From the NCBI RefSeq assembly GCF_019192735.1, contig NZ_JAHTKP010000061.1, positions 1-45,246 of the forward strand: a DNA stretch of 45,246 bases, in the 5' to 3' direction. The translations under genes and the position numbers were made by a program. The stretch's first letter is position 1. Each line of letters begins with the position of its first letter. Under the pieces are notes generated by a model. The model saw nothing but the letters and a program-made list of their open reading frames with translations, made no database searches and was not told where the DNA came from. This document shows positions 7,497 to 16,634 of this stretch, piece by piece. Source of the DNA: Kitasatospora aureofaciens. Lineage in GTDB: Bacteria > Actinomycetota > Actinomycetes > Streptomycetales > Streptomycetaceae.

Positions 7497-7612
7497 CCCG
7501 GTGGAAGGTCACCCGGCGGAAAGGTCGGCCGGTGGAAAGGTCACCCGGCGGAGGGTCGGCCGGTGGAAGGTCGGCCGGTGGAAGGTCGGCCGGCGGAGGG
7601 TCAGCCGGTGGC
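7497..7612. repeat. ~15 bp minisatellite between methyltransferase and PKS
   Basis: About seven imperfect copies of GGTCGGCCGGTGGAA run from 7497 to 7612, across the convergent gene boundary and into the last codons of the PKS gene. No clear terminator hairpin is visible otherwise. Copy number is probably variable. Confidence 0.8.
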
Positions 7613-10600
7613 GGTCAGGCGCCGGTGGATCCTGCGGGCGAGGGTGGTGAGGTCGGTGGTGCCGGCGAGTTCGATGGACGGGATGTCGCAGTGCAGGCGC
7701 TGCTCGATGCGGGTGGCGAGTTCGGCGGCCAGCAGGGAGTCCATGCCGAGTTGTTCGAGGGGGCGGTCGGGGGCGATGTGCTCGGGGGTGGTCTGCAGGA
7801 TGTCGGCGAGCAGGCCGGTGAGCAGGTCCGCGAGGAGGGCCAGGGCCTGTTCGGGGGTGGCGCGGGCGAGGGCGTCGTGGAGGCGGTCGTCGTCGGCGGC
7901 GTCGCCGGCGGGGAGCAGGTGGGCGGTGCGGGGGGCGGCCAGGCGGGGCAGGACGCGGTGCAGGCGGGCCCAGTCGAAGCGGCCGAGGGCGAGGACGTCG
8001 GCGTCGCCGGCGGTGAGGACCTGGTCGAGGGCGGCCAGGGCGTCGTCGGAGCGCAGCTTGCCCAGGCCCAGGATGGCCAGGCCGCGCCGGCCGCTGCGGT
8101 GCACGTACCCGGTGTCGCTGATGGCGCCCCACTGGACGGCCAGGCCCGGCAGGCCGGCGCGGCGGCGTTCGCGCACGAGGGCATCGAGGGCGAGGTTGGC
8201 GGCCGTGTAGTGGCTCTGGTGGGCGTTGCCGAGCAGGGCGGCGCCGGAGCTGTAGACGACGAAGAAATCCAGGGGGCGCCGGCGGGTGAGGCGGTCGAGG
8301 AGGCGGCCGGCGGTGAGTTTGGGGGCGAGGACGGCCCGGATGCGGTCGTCGGTCAGTTCGGGCAGCGGTGCGTCGTCGAGGACCATCGCGGCGTGGACGA
8401 CGCCCGCCAGGCGCCGGCCGCGGGCGTCCAGGCGGGCGAGGACCTCGCGCAGGGCGTTCTCGTCGGCGGCGTCGGCGGCGTGGGCGCTGACGTGGACGCC
8501 GAGCGCGGTGAGGCCGGCGATCAGGCCGGCGGCCTCGGGCGCGCGGGGGCCGCGGCGGCTGAGGAGGATCAGGTGGCGGGCGCCGCGGGCGGCGAGGTGG
8601 CGGGCGGTCGCGGCGCCCAGGCCGCCGAGGCCGCCGGTGATCAGGTACTCGGCGTGCGGGTCGAGGACGGGCGGCGCGGCGGGGGCGGCCAGCGGCGGGG
8701 TCTCGTCGTGGGTGATGACGATCTTGCCGATGTGCCGGGAGTGCTGGAGGGCGGTGAAGGCGTCCTGGATGCGGGCGGCCGGGTAGGCCCGGTAGGGCAG
8801 CGGGTGGAAGGTGCCGTCGGCGACGGCCCGGCCCAGGGCCCGCACGTGGGCGTCGCCCAGCGGGGAGGGCGGGCGCAGCAGCGCGGCGATGTCGATGCCG
8901 TGGAACGTCAGGTTGTCCAGGAAGCGGGCGGAGGGGATGGGGCGGTCGGCGAGGAAGTCGCGTTTGCCGAGTTCGACGAAGCGGCCGAAGGGTTTGAGCA
9001 GGGCGAGGCTGCGGTGCATGGCCTCGCCGGCCAGGGAGTTGAGGACGACGTCGACGCCCTCGCCGCCGGTGAGGTCCATGACCTCGTCGGCGAAGTGCAG
9101 GGTGCGGGAGTTGAGGACGTGGGCGGCGCCGAGCGCGTGCAGCAGGTCGCGTTTGGCGGGGGTGCCGGCGGTGGCGATGACGCGGGCCCCGACGCGGCGG
9201 GCGTACTGCAGGGCGGCCTGCCCCACGCCGCCGGCCCCCGCGTGGACCAGCAGGGTTTCGCCGCGGCGCAGCCGGGCCAGGTGGGCGAGGCTGTGGTGGA
9301 CGGTCAGGGCGGCGGCGGGCAGGGTGGCGGCCTCGGCCGGGCTCAGATGCGGCGGCAGGGGCAGCAGCCGGTCGGTACGGGCGAGGACGTGCGAGCCGAA
9401 GCAGCCGGTGGCCATGCAGACGACGCGCTCGCCCACCGCCGGCCAGGGCGTGCCGGGGCCCGTCGCGACGACCTCGCCGGCGCACTCCACGCCCAACGGC
9501 TCGGCGTCCTGGCGGGGGTGCCCCTCGGGGGGCGGCACCAGGGCGGTTGCGGCCATGACGTCGAGGTAGTTCAGGCCGGTGGCGGCGACCTTGACGAGGA
9601 CCTCGCCGCGCTCGGGGACGGCCGGTGCGGCCGGGCGCCAGCCGAGACGGAAGCGCAGGCCGGGTTCGTGGACGGCGAGGGTGTAGGCGCCGGCCGGGCG
9701 GGCGGGCGGTGTCCAGGGGTGCAGCCGCAGGGCGAAGCGGCCCTGGGAGGTGAGGTGGACCTCGTCCTCGTCGGCGGACCGGTCGGCGGACTGGTCGGCG
9801 GACTGGTCGGTGGACCGGTCGGTGGACTGGTCGGTGGACCGGTCGGTCGGCTCGTCGAGTTCGGCGGCCAGCAGGGGCAGGGAGCCGGGGGCCAGGGTGA
9901 TCCGGCGCACGGCCAGGCGGGGCTGCTCGTTGGCGAGGCTGCGGGCGGCGCCCCACAGGGCGGCGTCGGCGGGGGCGGCGGGCAGCCCGCGGTGGTGCGG
10001 GTCGGGGCAGACCACCGCGAGGGTGACGGTGCGTTCCTCGGGCAGGTCGGCGCAGGCGGTGGCGAGGGCGCGCAGGACGGCCAGGTGGCGCACCGCGGTG
10101 TCGGTCTCCTCGGCGGCCGTCGCCCCGTTGCCGGCCGTCGCGCCGTTGCCGGCGGGGCCGGCGGTGAGCAGGACCACCTGCGAGGTGTGCGCCAGCACCC
10201 GGCGCCAGCACTGCGGGTCCTCGGGCTCGGCGACGGTGCGCCCGGGCGGCTCCCCGTCCGGGTGCGGCGGGTGGGCGCCGAGCCGCACGACCACCCGCGC
10301 CGGGGGCTGGGGCCGTGTGCCCGGGTCTGCGGCGGTCGCCGACGCGGCGCTCGCCTCCGGTGCCGTCGGTGCCGTCGCGTCCGGGGCCGTCGCCTCCGGT
10401 GCCGTCGCGTCCGGTGCCGTCGTTTCCGGGACCGCCGTGCCCGGGCCCTTCGCCGTCAGCGTGACGGAGAAGTCGCTGCGCCCCGGTTCGGTGCTGTCGC
10501 CGGTCTGCACGGTGCCGGTGAACCCGCAGGCGGCCAGCAGTGGCGGCCACTGCTCGCGCGCCAACAGTGGTCCGTGGGGCCGTAGTTCGCGGTCGGTGTC

Positions 10601-13600
10601 GCGCCAGAAGCTGTCCAGCAGGCCGAAGACCGGGGCGACGACGGCGAGGTTGTGCGGTTCGACGACGACCAGGTGGCCGCCCTCGGCGAGCAGGGTGTGC
10701 AGGCGGTGCAGGGTGGCGCGCAGGTTGCGGGTGGCGTGCAGGACGTACGAGGCGAGGACGACGTCGTAGGAGCCGGGGGTGAAGCCCTGCCCGGCCGGGT
10801 CGGCGTCCAGGTCGAGCGGGCGGTACTCGACGAAGTCGTGGTCGCGGAAGCGTTGTTGGGCGGCGGGGAAGAAGTACGGCGAGACGTCGGTGTAGGTGTA
10901 GCGGGTGCGTTCGGGCGCCAGGTCGGGCAGGACGAGGGCGCTCAGGCCGCCGGTGCCGGCGCCCACTTCCAGGACGCGCAGCGGCCTCTCGTGCGGTCGG
11001 TCGGCGAGGGCCGTGCGCAGCAGCAGGCGGGCCGTGCGGTTGAAGTGGGCGATCTCCTCGGCGGATTCGTAGTAGCGCGCGGCGAGGGCGTCGGCGTCGG
11101 AGAACAGCAGGTCGAGGGCGTCGACGCGGCCGCGCAGGAGGTCGGCGAGGTGGCGGCCGAACACGGCGGACAGGTGCGAGCTCGCGTGGTTGGCGGGGAA
11201 GCGGCGCAGGATCTCCCTGAAGCGCCGGTGGGGTTGCGGCTGGTCGGGCAGACGCCAGCGGCCGGGGCCGGCGGGTGCGAGGGCGCCGTGCAGGGCGGCG
11301 CCCTCGACCAGTTCGGGCAGCAGCCGCCGGTGGCGGGGGGCCACGCCCGCGGCGTGCAGGTCGTCGAGGGTGAACGCGGCGGCGTCCGGGAGCAGTCGGC
11401 GGATCGCGGCGGCGGTGTAGTGGCCGGTGAGGGCGAGGGCCTGCGGCTGGTAGCGGGCGTAGCCGAAGTCGCGGTGCCAGGCCCGCTCGGCCGCGGCGAG
11501 GGCGCCTGCGCCGGCGGCCAGGACCTCGGCGGGGGCGGGCAGCGGGCAGGGCGGCGCGGCGCTTCCCGGGCGCGGGGCGGCCCGCAGGACTTCGGCCAGG
11601 CGCTGCGGCGCGGGGCGGCGCGCCCCCTCGAAGCGGCGCACCCGAAGGCCCAGGACCTCCAGCAGGACGGTGCCGTCCGGGTCGGTGACGGTCAGGTCCG
11701 CGGCCGCGCCGGTGGCGGTGCGCGAGCGCAGGCGCCCGTGGACGAGCCCGGCGGCGGGCAGCGGCTGCCAGCAGCGCACGGCGTCGATGCCCAGCGGCAG
11801 GTAGGGCACCGCGTCGTCGGCGTCGATGCCCAGCAGCGGGAGGAGCGTCTGGAACGCGCCGTCCAGGAGGACGGGGTGCGCGGTGTGCCCGGGGGCCGGC
11901 CCGTCGGTGGCCGCCCAGGCGGCGAACACCTCGCCCTCGCCGTGGCGCAGCTCGGTGACGGTACGGAAGGCGGGCCCGTACGGCAGGCCGGCGCGCTCGC
12001 ACCGGGCGTACAGGTCGGCGGGGGCCACCGGGCACGGGGTGCGGGCGCGCAGTGCCGTCGGGTCCAGGGCGGGGGGCTGTTGGCGCAGCAGCTGCCGGAC
12101 GCGGGCGCGCGCGTATTCGGTCCACTCGGTGCGCCCGCCGGGGCGGGAGGCGATGGTGAGGGCGCCGCCGTCGTCGAGCCGGGTGTGGATCCACACGCTC
12201 GCGTCGGGGTCGTCGTGCGGCAGTGTCAGGGCCCGGCCGATCGTGAGGCGTTCCACTTCGACGGGTGCCTCGTGGGCCTGGCGGCCGGCGCACAGCGCCA
12301 TGTCGACGTACGCGGCGGCGGGCAGGACCACGCTGTCGCCGATCCGGTGGTCGGCGAGCCAGGCCGGCTCCCGGGGGTCGAGTTCCTGCTGCCAGGCCGG
12401 CTGCGGTCCGGGCATGGCGGCGCCGAGCAGCGGGTGCCAGTGCCCGGTGCGGGGGTCCTCGGTGTCGGTGGTCTCCACCCACCAGGCGGGGTCGCCGTGC
12501 CAGTGCCGCTCGCGCTGCCACGGATAGGCGGGCGCGTCGGCGACGTGGCCGGGGGCGGGGAAGTGTACGGACCAGTCCAACTCGGCGCCGCAGGCCAGCA
12601 GATGGGCGAGCGCGCTGTCCGGGGCGGTGGGTGTGGCGGGGTCGGGTGTGGCGGGGGTGTCCGGGGCGGTGGGTGTGGCGGGGTCGGGTGTGGCGGGGGT
12701 GTCCGGGGCGGTGGGTGTGGCGGGGGTGTCCGGGGCGGTGGGCGAGTTGGTTGCGGGGGTGTCCGGGGCGGCGGGGGCGGATGCGGCGGCGGGCGTGGTG
12801 GGTGAGGTGGGTGCGGGGTGGGCTGGTGGGGTGTCCGGCGTGCCGGGCGTGGGGCGGGAGAGCGTGGGCACGAGGGCGACCGGGTGGGGCAGGGCGGCGG
12901 TGAGACGGCGCAGGTAGCCGGCGAGCACCGGGTGCGGGCCGATCTCCACCAGCACGTCGCACCCGTGCGCGCCGGTGGCGGCCGCGACGGCGTCGGCGAA
13001 CCGCACCGGCTCGCGGACGTTGCGCCACCAGTACCGCGCGTCCAGCCTCCGCCCCTCGACCGCCTCGCCGGTGACCGTCGAGACCATGGTGACGGCGCCG
13101 GGGCGGGCCGTGAGGCCGGCCAGTTCGGCGCCGAGCGGGGCCCGGACCGCGTCCATGGCCCGGCTGTGGAACGCGTAGTCGAGCCCGAGGTCGCGGAAGA
13201 AGGCGCCCCGCCCGGCGAGGTGCTCGCCCAGGCGCGCCAGCGCCCCGCCCTCGCCCGACACCGTGGTGTCGCGCCCGCTGTTGACCCCGGCCACCACCAG
13301 CCGCCCGGCCAGGCCCAGTTCGCCCAGCAGCGCCGCCGTCTCCCCGGCCGCCAGCCCGACGGCCGCCATCCGCCCGGCGCCGGCCGTCGGCGCCTGGGCC
13401 CGGCTGCGCGCCGCGACCACCTTGCAGGCCCCCGCCCGGTCCAGCGCCCCGGCGCAGTAGGCGGCGGCGATCTCCCCGACGCTGTGCCCGAGCACCGCCG
13501 CGGGCCGCACCCCGCGGGCCGCGAGCGCCGCCACCAGGCCGGCCTGGACGGCGAACAGCAGCGGCTGGGCGATCTCGGTGCGCTCCCAACTCCCCGCCCC

Positions 13601-15757
13601 GCCGGGCACGGTGAGCTCGGCGAGCACCGACCAGCCCAGCAGCGGCGTGAACTCCCGGTCGCAGGCGGCGACTTCGCCCCGGAACGCCTCGTCGGAGGCG
13701 AGCAGGTCGCGGCCCATGCCGGCCCACTGCGAGGCGTTGCCCGCGAAGACGAAGCCCACGCGGCCCCGGGGGACCGCCCGCGCGGCCGCCGCCGCTGCCT
13801 CGCCCGTCTCCCCCCGGGCGGCGGCGCGCAGCGCCCGGGCCGCCCGCCTCCCGTCGGGGGCCAGCACGGCCAGGCACCGCTCGTAGCGGGCGCGGCGCCG
13901 GGTGGCGGTGTACGCGAGGTCGTGGAACTGCCCGGCGGGCGCCGCCTCCAGCCGTGCGGCCCAGCGCTCGGCCGCCTCGGCGAGCGCGGCCGCCGAGCGG
14001 GCCGAGACCACGACGGGCAGCGGCCGGCCGGCGGGCAGCGGCCCGCGCGGCGCGGGCGGGGGAGGGGCGGCCAGCACGACATGCGCGTTCGCGCCGCCGA
14101 AGCCGAAGGAGTTCACCCCGACCAGCGGGCCGTCCGCCACTTGGTCGTGCGCAGCCGGGTCGTGCGTCGCCGGGGCGTCTGCCATCGGGTTGTGCGTCGC
14201 CGGGTCGTGCGTCGCCGGGGCGTCTGCCGTCGGGTTGTGCGTCGCCGGGTCGTGCGTCGCCGGGGCGTCTGCCATCGGGCTGTGCGTCGCCGGGTCGTGC
14301 GTCGCCGGGTCGTGCGTCGCCGAGCCGTCTGCCGTCGGGCCGTCTGCCTGCGGGTCGTGCGCCGTCGGGTCGTTCGCTGCCGGGTTGTCTGTCGTCGGGT
14401 CGTCTGCCGCCGGGCTGTGCGCTGCTGGGCCGTCTGCCGTTGGGCCGTGTGCCGGTTCGTTCGTCGCTGGGTGGTCCGTCGTCGGGTCGTGCGTCGCCGG
14501 GCCGCCCACCGCGCCACCCCGCACCGGCCCGAGGGGCCGCTGGGTGGTCACCGGGGACAGGCCGAGGGCGGCGAAGTCGATGGCGGCCCGGGCGGGTTCG
14601 CCGTGCAGGGTGCGCGGGATCGTCCCCTCGCGCAGCACCAGCACGGCCTTGAGCAGGCCCGCCACCCCGGCCGCCGACTCCAGGTGCCCGAGGTTGGACT
14701 TCACCGACCCGACCGGCAGCGCCACCCCGCCGCGCCGCCTTCCCAGCGCCCGCCCCAGCGCCTCGCACTCCACCGGGTCGCCGGTGGGCGTGCCGGTGCC
14801 GTGCGCCTCGATGTAGCCCAGCCGCCGCGGGTCGATCCGCGCCCGGGCGTAGACCTCTTCCAGGAGCCGCGCCTGGGAGTCGGCACTGGGCAGGGCCAGA
14901 CCCGCCGTGCGGCCGTCCACGTTGAGCCCGCTCGCCGCGACCACGGCGTGCACCCGGTCGCCGTCGGCCAGCGCCGCGGCCAGCGGCTTGAGCAGCAGCA
15001 CCCCCGCGCCCTCGGAGCGCACGTAGCCGTCGGCCGCCTCGGCGAACGGGCGGCACCGGCCGGTCGGGCTCAGCATCGACGCCTGCGAGAAGCCCACGAA
15101 GCCGGCCGGGCCCAGCAGCACGTTCACCCCGCCCGCCAGCGCCAGGGCGCTGCTTCCTGCGCGCAGTGCCTCGCAGGCGAGGTGGACGGCGGTCAGCGCC
15201 GAGGAGCAGGCGGTGTCCACGGCGTAGGAGGGGCCGTGCAGGTCCAGCGTGTACGACAGGCGGTTGGCGGTGTTGCTCGCGGCGGTGCCGCTGACCGAGT
15301 ACGGGGTCAGGCTGCGCAGGTGCCGGGCCTGCAGGGCGCCGTAGTCGTGGCCGGACACCCCGACCACCACGGCGGTGTCGCTGCCGGCCAGGCGGTGCCA
15401 GTCGATGCCCGCGTCGTCGAACGCCTCGACGGCGCACTCCAGCAGCAGCCGCTGCTGCGGGTCCAGGCGGGAGGCCTCCTTCGGCGAGATCCCGAAGAAG
15501 TCGGCGTCGAAGGAGGCGATGTCGTCCAGGAAAGCGCCGGCGCCCACGTACGCCTTCCCGTCGCGCCGGGCGCCGGGCGAGACGAACCGGGCGGCGTCGA
15601 ACCGGTCGGCGGGCACCTCGCCGACCAGGTCCCGCCCCTGCGCCAGCGCCGACCACAGCCCGTCGAGGGAGCGGATGCCGCCCGGCAGGCGCAGCCCGAC
15701 GCCGACGACCGCCACCGGTGCGGGGGCGGGCGGGGCGGGCGGGACGGCGCTGTGCAC
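7601..15757 (-). CDS. Single-module highly reducing type I polyketide synthase (KS-AT-DH-cMT-ER-KR-ACP)
   Basis: A 2718-residue megasynthase. Start GTG 15757 is chosen because GGAGG lies nine bases upstream and the KS begins 15 residues later. Approximate domains: KS 15-565 (DTACSS near 180, EAHGTGTPTGDP, NLGHLESAAG, FGFGGANAH near 552); AT 665-960 (GHSVGE near 757; YAFHS, malonyl-like by the F); DH 1105-1375 (DHRIGDSVVLP, DGAFQ); C-methyltransferase 1420-1770 (LEVGAGTGG near 1595); ER 2030-2345 (HAGAGGVGQAA near 2170); KR 2370-2600 (GGLGGLG, LDD motif of B type, YSSG, HYTAAN); ACP (LGMDSL near 2673). There is no thioesterase, so another factor must release the chain. The order matches fungal-type iterative PKSs. 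Low-complexity insertions occur at 414-542 (inside KS), 974-1044 and 1969-1997. A GGCT-like gene lies 220 bp upstream on the same strand. Confidence 0.95.
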   Translation of the reverse strand: MHSAVPPAPPAPAPVAVVGVGLRLPGGIRSLDGLWSALAQGRDLVGEVPADRFDAARFVSPGARRDGKAYVGAGAFLDDIASFDADFFGISPKEASRLDPQQRLLLECAVEAFDDAGIDWHRLAGSDTAVVVGVSGHDYGALQARHLRSLTPYSVSGTAASNTANRLSYTLDLHGPSYAVDTACSSALTAVHLACEALRAGSSALALAGGVNVLLGPAGFVGFSQASMLSPTGRCRPFAEAADGYVRSEGAGVLLLKPLAAALADGDRVHAVVAASGLNVDGRTAGLALPSADSQARLLEEVYARARIDPRRLGYIEAHGTGTPTGDPVECEALGRALGRRRGGVALPVGSVKSNLGHLESAAGVAGLLKAVLVLREGTIPRTLHGEPARAAIDFAALGLSPVTTQRPLGPVRGGAVGGPATHDPTTDHPATNEPAHGPTADGPAAHSPAADDPTTDNPAANDPTAHDPQADGPTADGSATHDPATHDPATHSPMADAPATHDPATHNPTADAPATHDPATHNPMADAPATHDPAAHDQVADGPLVGVNSFGFGGANAHVVLAAPPPPAPRGPLPAGRPLPVVVSARSAAALAEAAERWAARLEAAPAGQFHDLAYTATRRRARYERCLAVLAPDGRRAARALRAAARGETGEAAAAAARAVPRGRVGFVFAGNASQWAGMGRDLLASDEAFRGEVAACDREFTPLLGWSVLAELTVPGGAGSWERTEIAQPLLFAVQAGLVAALAARGVRPAAVLGHSVGEIAAAYCAGALDRAGACKVVAARSRAQAPTAGAGRMAAVGLAAGETAALLGELGLAGRLVVAGVNSGRDTTVSGEGGALARLGEHLAGRGAFFRDLGLDYAFHSRAMDAVRAPLGAELAGLTARPGAVTMVSTVTGEAVEGRRLDARYWWRNVREPVRFADAVAAATGAHGCDVLVEIGPHPVLAGYLRRLTAALPHPVALVPTLSRPTPGTPDTPPAHPAPTSPTTPAAASAPAAPDTPATNSPTAPDTPATPTAPDTPATPDPATPTAPDTPATPDPATPTAPDSALAHLLACGAELDWSVHFPAPGHVADAPAYPWQRERHWHGDPAWWVETTDTEDPRTGHWHPLLGAAMPGPQPAWQQELDPREPAWLADHRIGDSVVLPAAAYVDMALCAGRQAHEAPVEVERLTIGRALTLPHDDPDASVWIHTRLDDGGALTIASRPGGRTEWTEYARARVRQLLRQQPPALDPTALRARTPCPVAPADLYARCERAGLPYGPAFRTVTELRHGEGEVFAAWAATDGPAPGHTAHPVLLDGAFQTLLPLLGIDADDAVPYLPLGIDAVRCWQPLPAAGLVHGRLRSRTATGAAADLTVTDPDGTVLLEVLGLRVRRFEGARRPAPQRLAEVLRAAPRPGSAAPPCPLPAPAEVLAAGAGALAAAERAWHRDFGYARYQPQALALTGHYTAAAIRRLLPDAAAFTLDDLHAAGVAPRHRRLLPELVEGAALHGALAPAGPGRWRLPDQPQPHRRFREILRRFPANHASSHLSAVFGRHLADLLRGRVDALDLLFSDADALAARYYESAEEIAHFNRTARLLLRTALADRPHERPLRVLEVGAGTGGLSALVLPDLAPERTRYTYTDVSPYFFPAAQQRFRDHDFVEYRPLDLDADPAGQGFTPGSYDVVLASYVLHATRNLRATLHRLHTLLAEGGHLVVVEPHNLAVVAPVFGLLDSFWRDTDRELRPHGPLLAREQWPPLLAACGFTGTVQTGDSTEPGRSDFSVTLTAKGPGTAVPETTAPDATAPEATAPDATAPTAPEASAASATAADPGTRPQPPARVVVRLGAHPPHPDGEPPGRTVAEPEDPQCWRRVLAHTSQVVLLTAGPAGNGATAGNGATAAEETDTAVRHLAVLRALATACADLPEERTVTLAVVCPDPHHRGLPAAPADAALWGAARSLANEQPRLAVRRITLAPGSLPLLAAELDEPTDRSTDQSTDRSTDQSADQSADRSADEDEVHLTSQGRFALRLHPWTPPARPAGAYTLAVHEPGLRFRLGWRPAAPAVPERGEVLVKVAATGLNYLDVMAATALVPPPEGHPRQDAEPLGVECAGEVVATGPGTPWPAVGERVVCMATGCFGSHVLARTDRLLPLPPHLSPAEAATLPAAALTVHHSLAHLARLRRGETLLVHAGAGGVGQAALQYARRVGARVIATAGTPAKRDLLHALGAAHVLNSRTLHFADEVMDLTGGEGVDVVLNSLAGEAMHRSLALLKPFGRFVELGKRDFLADRPIPSARFLDNLTFHGIDIAALLRPPSPLGDAHVRALGRAVADGTFHPLPYRAYPAARIQDAFTALQHSRHIGKIVITHDETPPLAAPAAPPVLDPHAEYLITGGLGGLGAATARHLAARGARHLILLSRRGPRAPEAAGLIAGLTALGVHVSAHAADAADENALREVLARLDARGRRLAGVVHAAMVLDDAPLPELTDDRIRAVLAPKLTAGRLLDRLTRRRPLDFFVVYSSGAALLGNAHQSHYTAANLALDALVRERRRAGLPGLAVQWGAISDTGYVHRSGRRGLAILGLGKLRSDDALAALDQVLTAGDADVLALGRFDWARLHRVLPRLAAPRTAHLLPAGDAADDDRLHDALARATPEQALALLADLLTGLLADILQTTPEHIAPDRPLEQLGMDSLLAAELATRIEQRLHCDIPSIELAGTTDLTTLARRIHRRLTATG
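9765..9855 (-). repeat. Tandem repeat in PKS before the ER domain (DRSTDQS unit)
   Basis: A 12-24 bp repeat of GGTCGGCGGACTGGTCGGTG type encodes alternating TDRSTDQS and ADQSADRS, about 28 residues (1969-1997), in the linker before the enoylreductase. It is acidic, polar and probably disordered. Confidence 0.8.
12625..12835 (-). repeat. Tandem repeat in PKS AT-DH linker (APDTPATP unit)
   Basis: DNA repeats of GGGGCGGTGGGTGTGGCGGG encode Pro-rich TAPDTPATPDPATP repeats at residues about 974-1044, between the AT and the post-AT segment that ends ELDWSVHFP. The segment is likely a flexible linker extension. Confidence 0.85.
14130..14515 (-). repeat. 15 bp repeat array encoding ~25 pentapeptides inside the ketosynthase
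   Basis: A 15 bp unit (GTCGCCGGGTCGTGC type) is repeated about 25 times with variants, all in frame. On the coding strand it gives ATHDP, ATHNP, TADAP, MADAP, AANDP and similar units, with Pro (rarely Ser or Gln) at nearly every fifth position. The array sits at residues about 414-542, between LSPVTTQRPLGPVRGG and GPLVGVNSFGFGGANAH, a gap that is only a few residues long in ordinary type I KS domains. Confidence 0.9.
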
Positions 15758-15864
15758 GGGGATGATCCTCCGCTGATGGTCCTCGGGGCCGGCCCGTCGG
15801 GCGACGGCCGACTTGGACAATGCCCCCGGGCCCCGGAGGGACACGATCCGCCCGCCTTGTTCAC

Positions 15865-15985
15865 CCGCCCGGCCGCTACGGCCCTGCACGGCTGCCCGGG
15901 CCCGCCCGGCTGCCCGGGCCCGCCCGGCCGCTACGGCCCTGCACGGCTGCCCGGGCCTGCCCGGGCCTGCCCGGCCGCTACGGCC
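15865..15985. repeat. GC-rich tandem repeat in PKS upstream region
   Basis: The segment CCCGGCCGCTACGGCCCTGC followed by ACGGCTGCCCGGGCC occurs twice (from about 15865 and 15921) and a third time in part (15969). It fills the space between the GGCT-like gene stop and the PKS leader. It may be read through if the two genes are cotranscribed. Confidence 0.8.
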
Positions 15986-16631
15986 CGCCGAGCACGGTCA
16001 GCACTTCCTGCGCGCTCCAGTGCCCGGCCGCGCCCGCCCGCCCGGCGAGGTAGACGGCCGCGCGCCGCCTGCTCCAGCCGTGCGACTGCGCCAGGCCCGC
16101 GGCCAGGGTGCGCAGGTAGGCGGCCGAGGGCGGGTTCAGCTCCGCTCCCGCCAAGCCCTCGGGTGCGGTGAACGTCAGCAGCGGTAAGCCGTCCAGCGTG
16201 CCCGCGCACACCAGCGTCTCGTACCGGCCGGGGCCGAGCCGGTCGCGCCCGCGGGCGAGGACGCGGGCCAGGTCGAGGTCGGTGCCGGGCGGGCGGTGCA
16301 TCTCCTGGGCGGCGATGTCGCTGAACTGCCCGGCCGTGACCAGATACGCGCGGCACGGCATCGCACCGCCGGCGCCGGGGTCGTAGAAGGCGATGCCGCC
16401 GCCCCACACCGCCGACTCGCGGGCGAAGTACAGCGCCCCGGGCAGCACCGCCGCAACGTCGCGGCGCGGCGGGCGCGGGTCGCGGCACCCGGGCTGGGCG
16501 CGGGCCCCGCCCTCGGGGCGCCCGCCGCGCAGGTAGCAGGTCAGCCGGGAGGCGTGCAGATTGGACCCATAGGCCGCGTACCAGACCAGCCCGTCGCCGG
16601 ACAGCACGCCGGACGGCACGCCGGAGGGCAT
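15978..16631 (-). CDS. GGCT-like fold protein
   Basis: About 217 residues if ATG 16631 is the start; longer frames upstream run into a tandem repeat encoding ARWCVGAVTV copies and are unlikely. The gamma-glutamylcyclotransferase-like signature YAAYGSNLHASRLTCYLRGG is clear, followed by PGALYFARESAVWGGG, LVTAGQFSDIAAQEMHR and GRYETLVCAGTLDG. Homologues in streptomycetes are often misnamed histone deacetylase. The fold binds gamma-glutamyl or related amide substrates, but the exact reaction is unknown. It is upstream of and co-oriented with the PKS (220 bp gap) and divergent from the polylysine-synthetase-like gene, so it could process an amide or isopeptide in that pathway; this is speculative. 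The start is uncertain. Confidence 0.7.
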   Translation of the reverse strand: MPSGVPSGVLSGDGLVWYAAYGSNLHASRLTCYLRGGRPEGGARAQPGCRDPRPPRRDVAAVLPGALYFARESAVWGGGIAFYDPGAGGAMPCRAYLVTAGQFSDIAAQEMHRPPGTDLDLARVLARGRDRLGPGRYETLVCAGTLDGLPLLTFTAPEGLAGAELNPPSAAYLRTLAAGLAQSHGWSRRRAAVYLAGRAGAAGHWSAQEVLTVLGGP

Positions 16632-16634
16632 CGC

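Noticed and set aside
14113..14517. Repeat array at 14.1-14.5 kb considered as a CRISPR array
   Set aside because: Units are 15 bp, contiguous, in frame with the PKS and without spacers.
7509..15656. A second 2715-residue minus-strand frame overlapping the PKS
   Set aside because: Frame-shifted shadow of the PKS, Arg/Pro-rich, without motifs.
7250..16171. Several plus-strand open frames of 700-1100 residues opposite the PKS
   Set aside because: They mirror the PKS gene with Gly/Ala/Val-rich composition and no domains; the minus strand carries all conserved PKS motifs.
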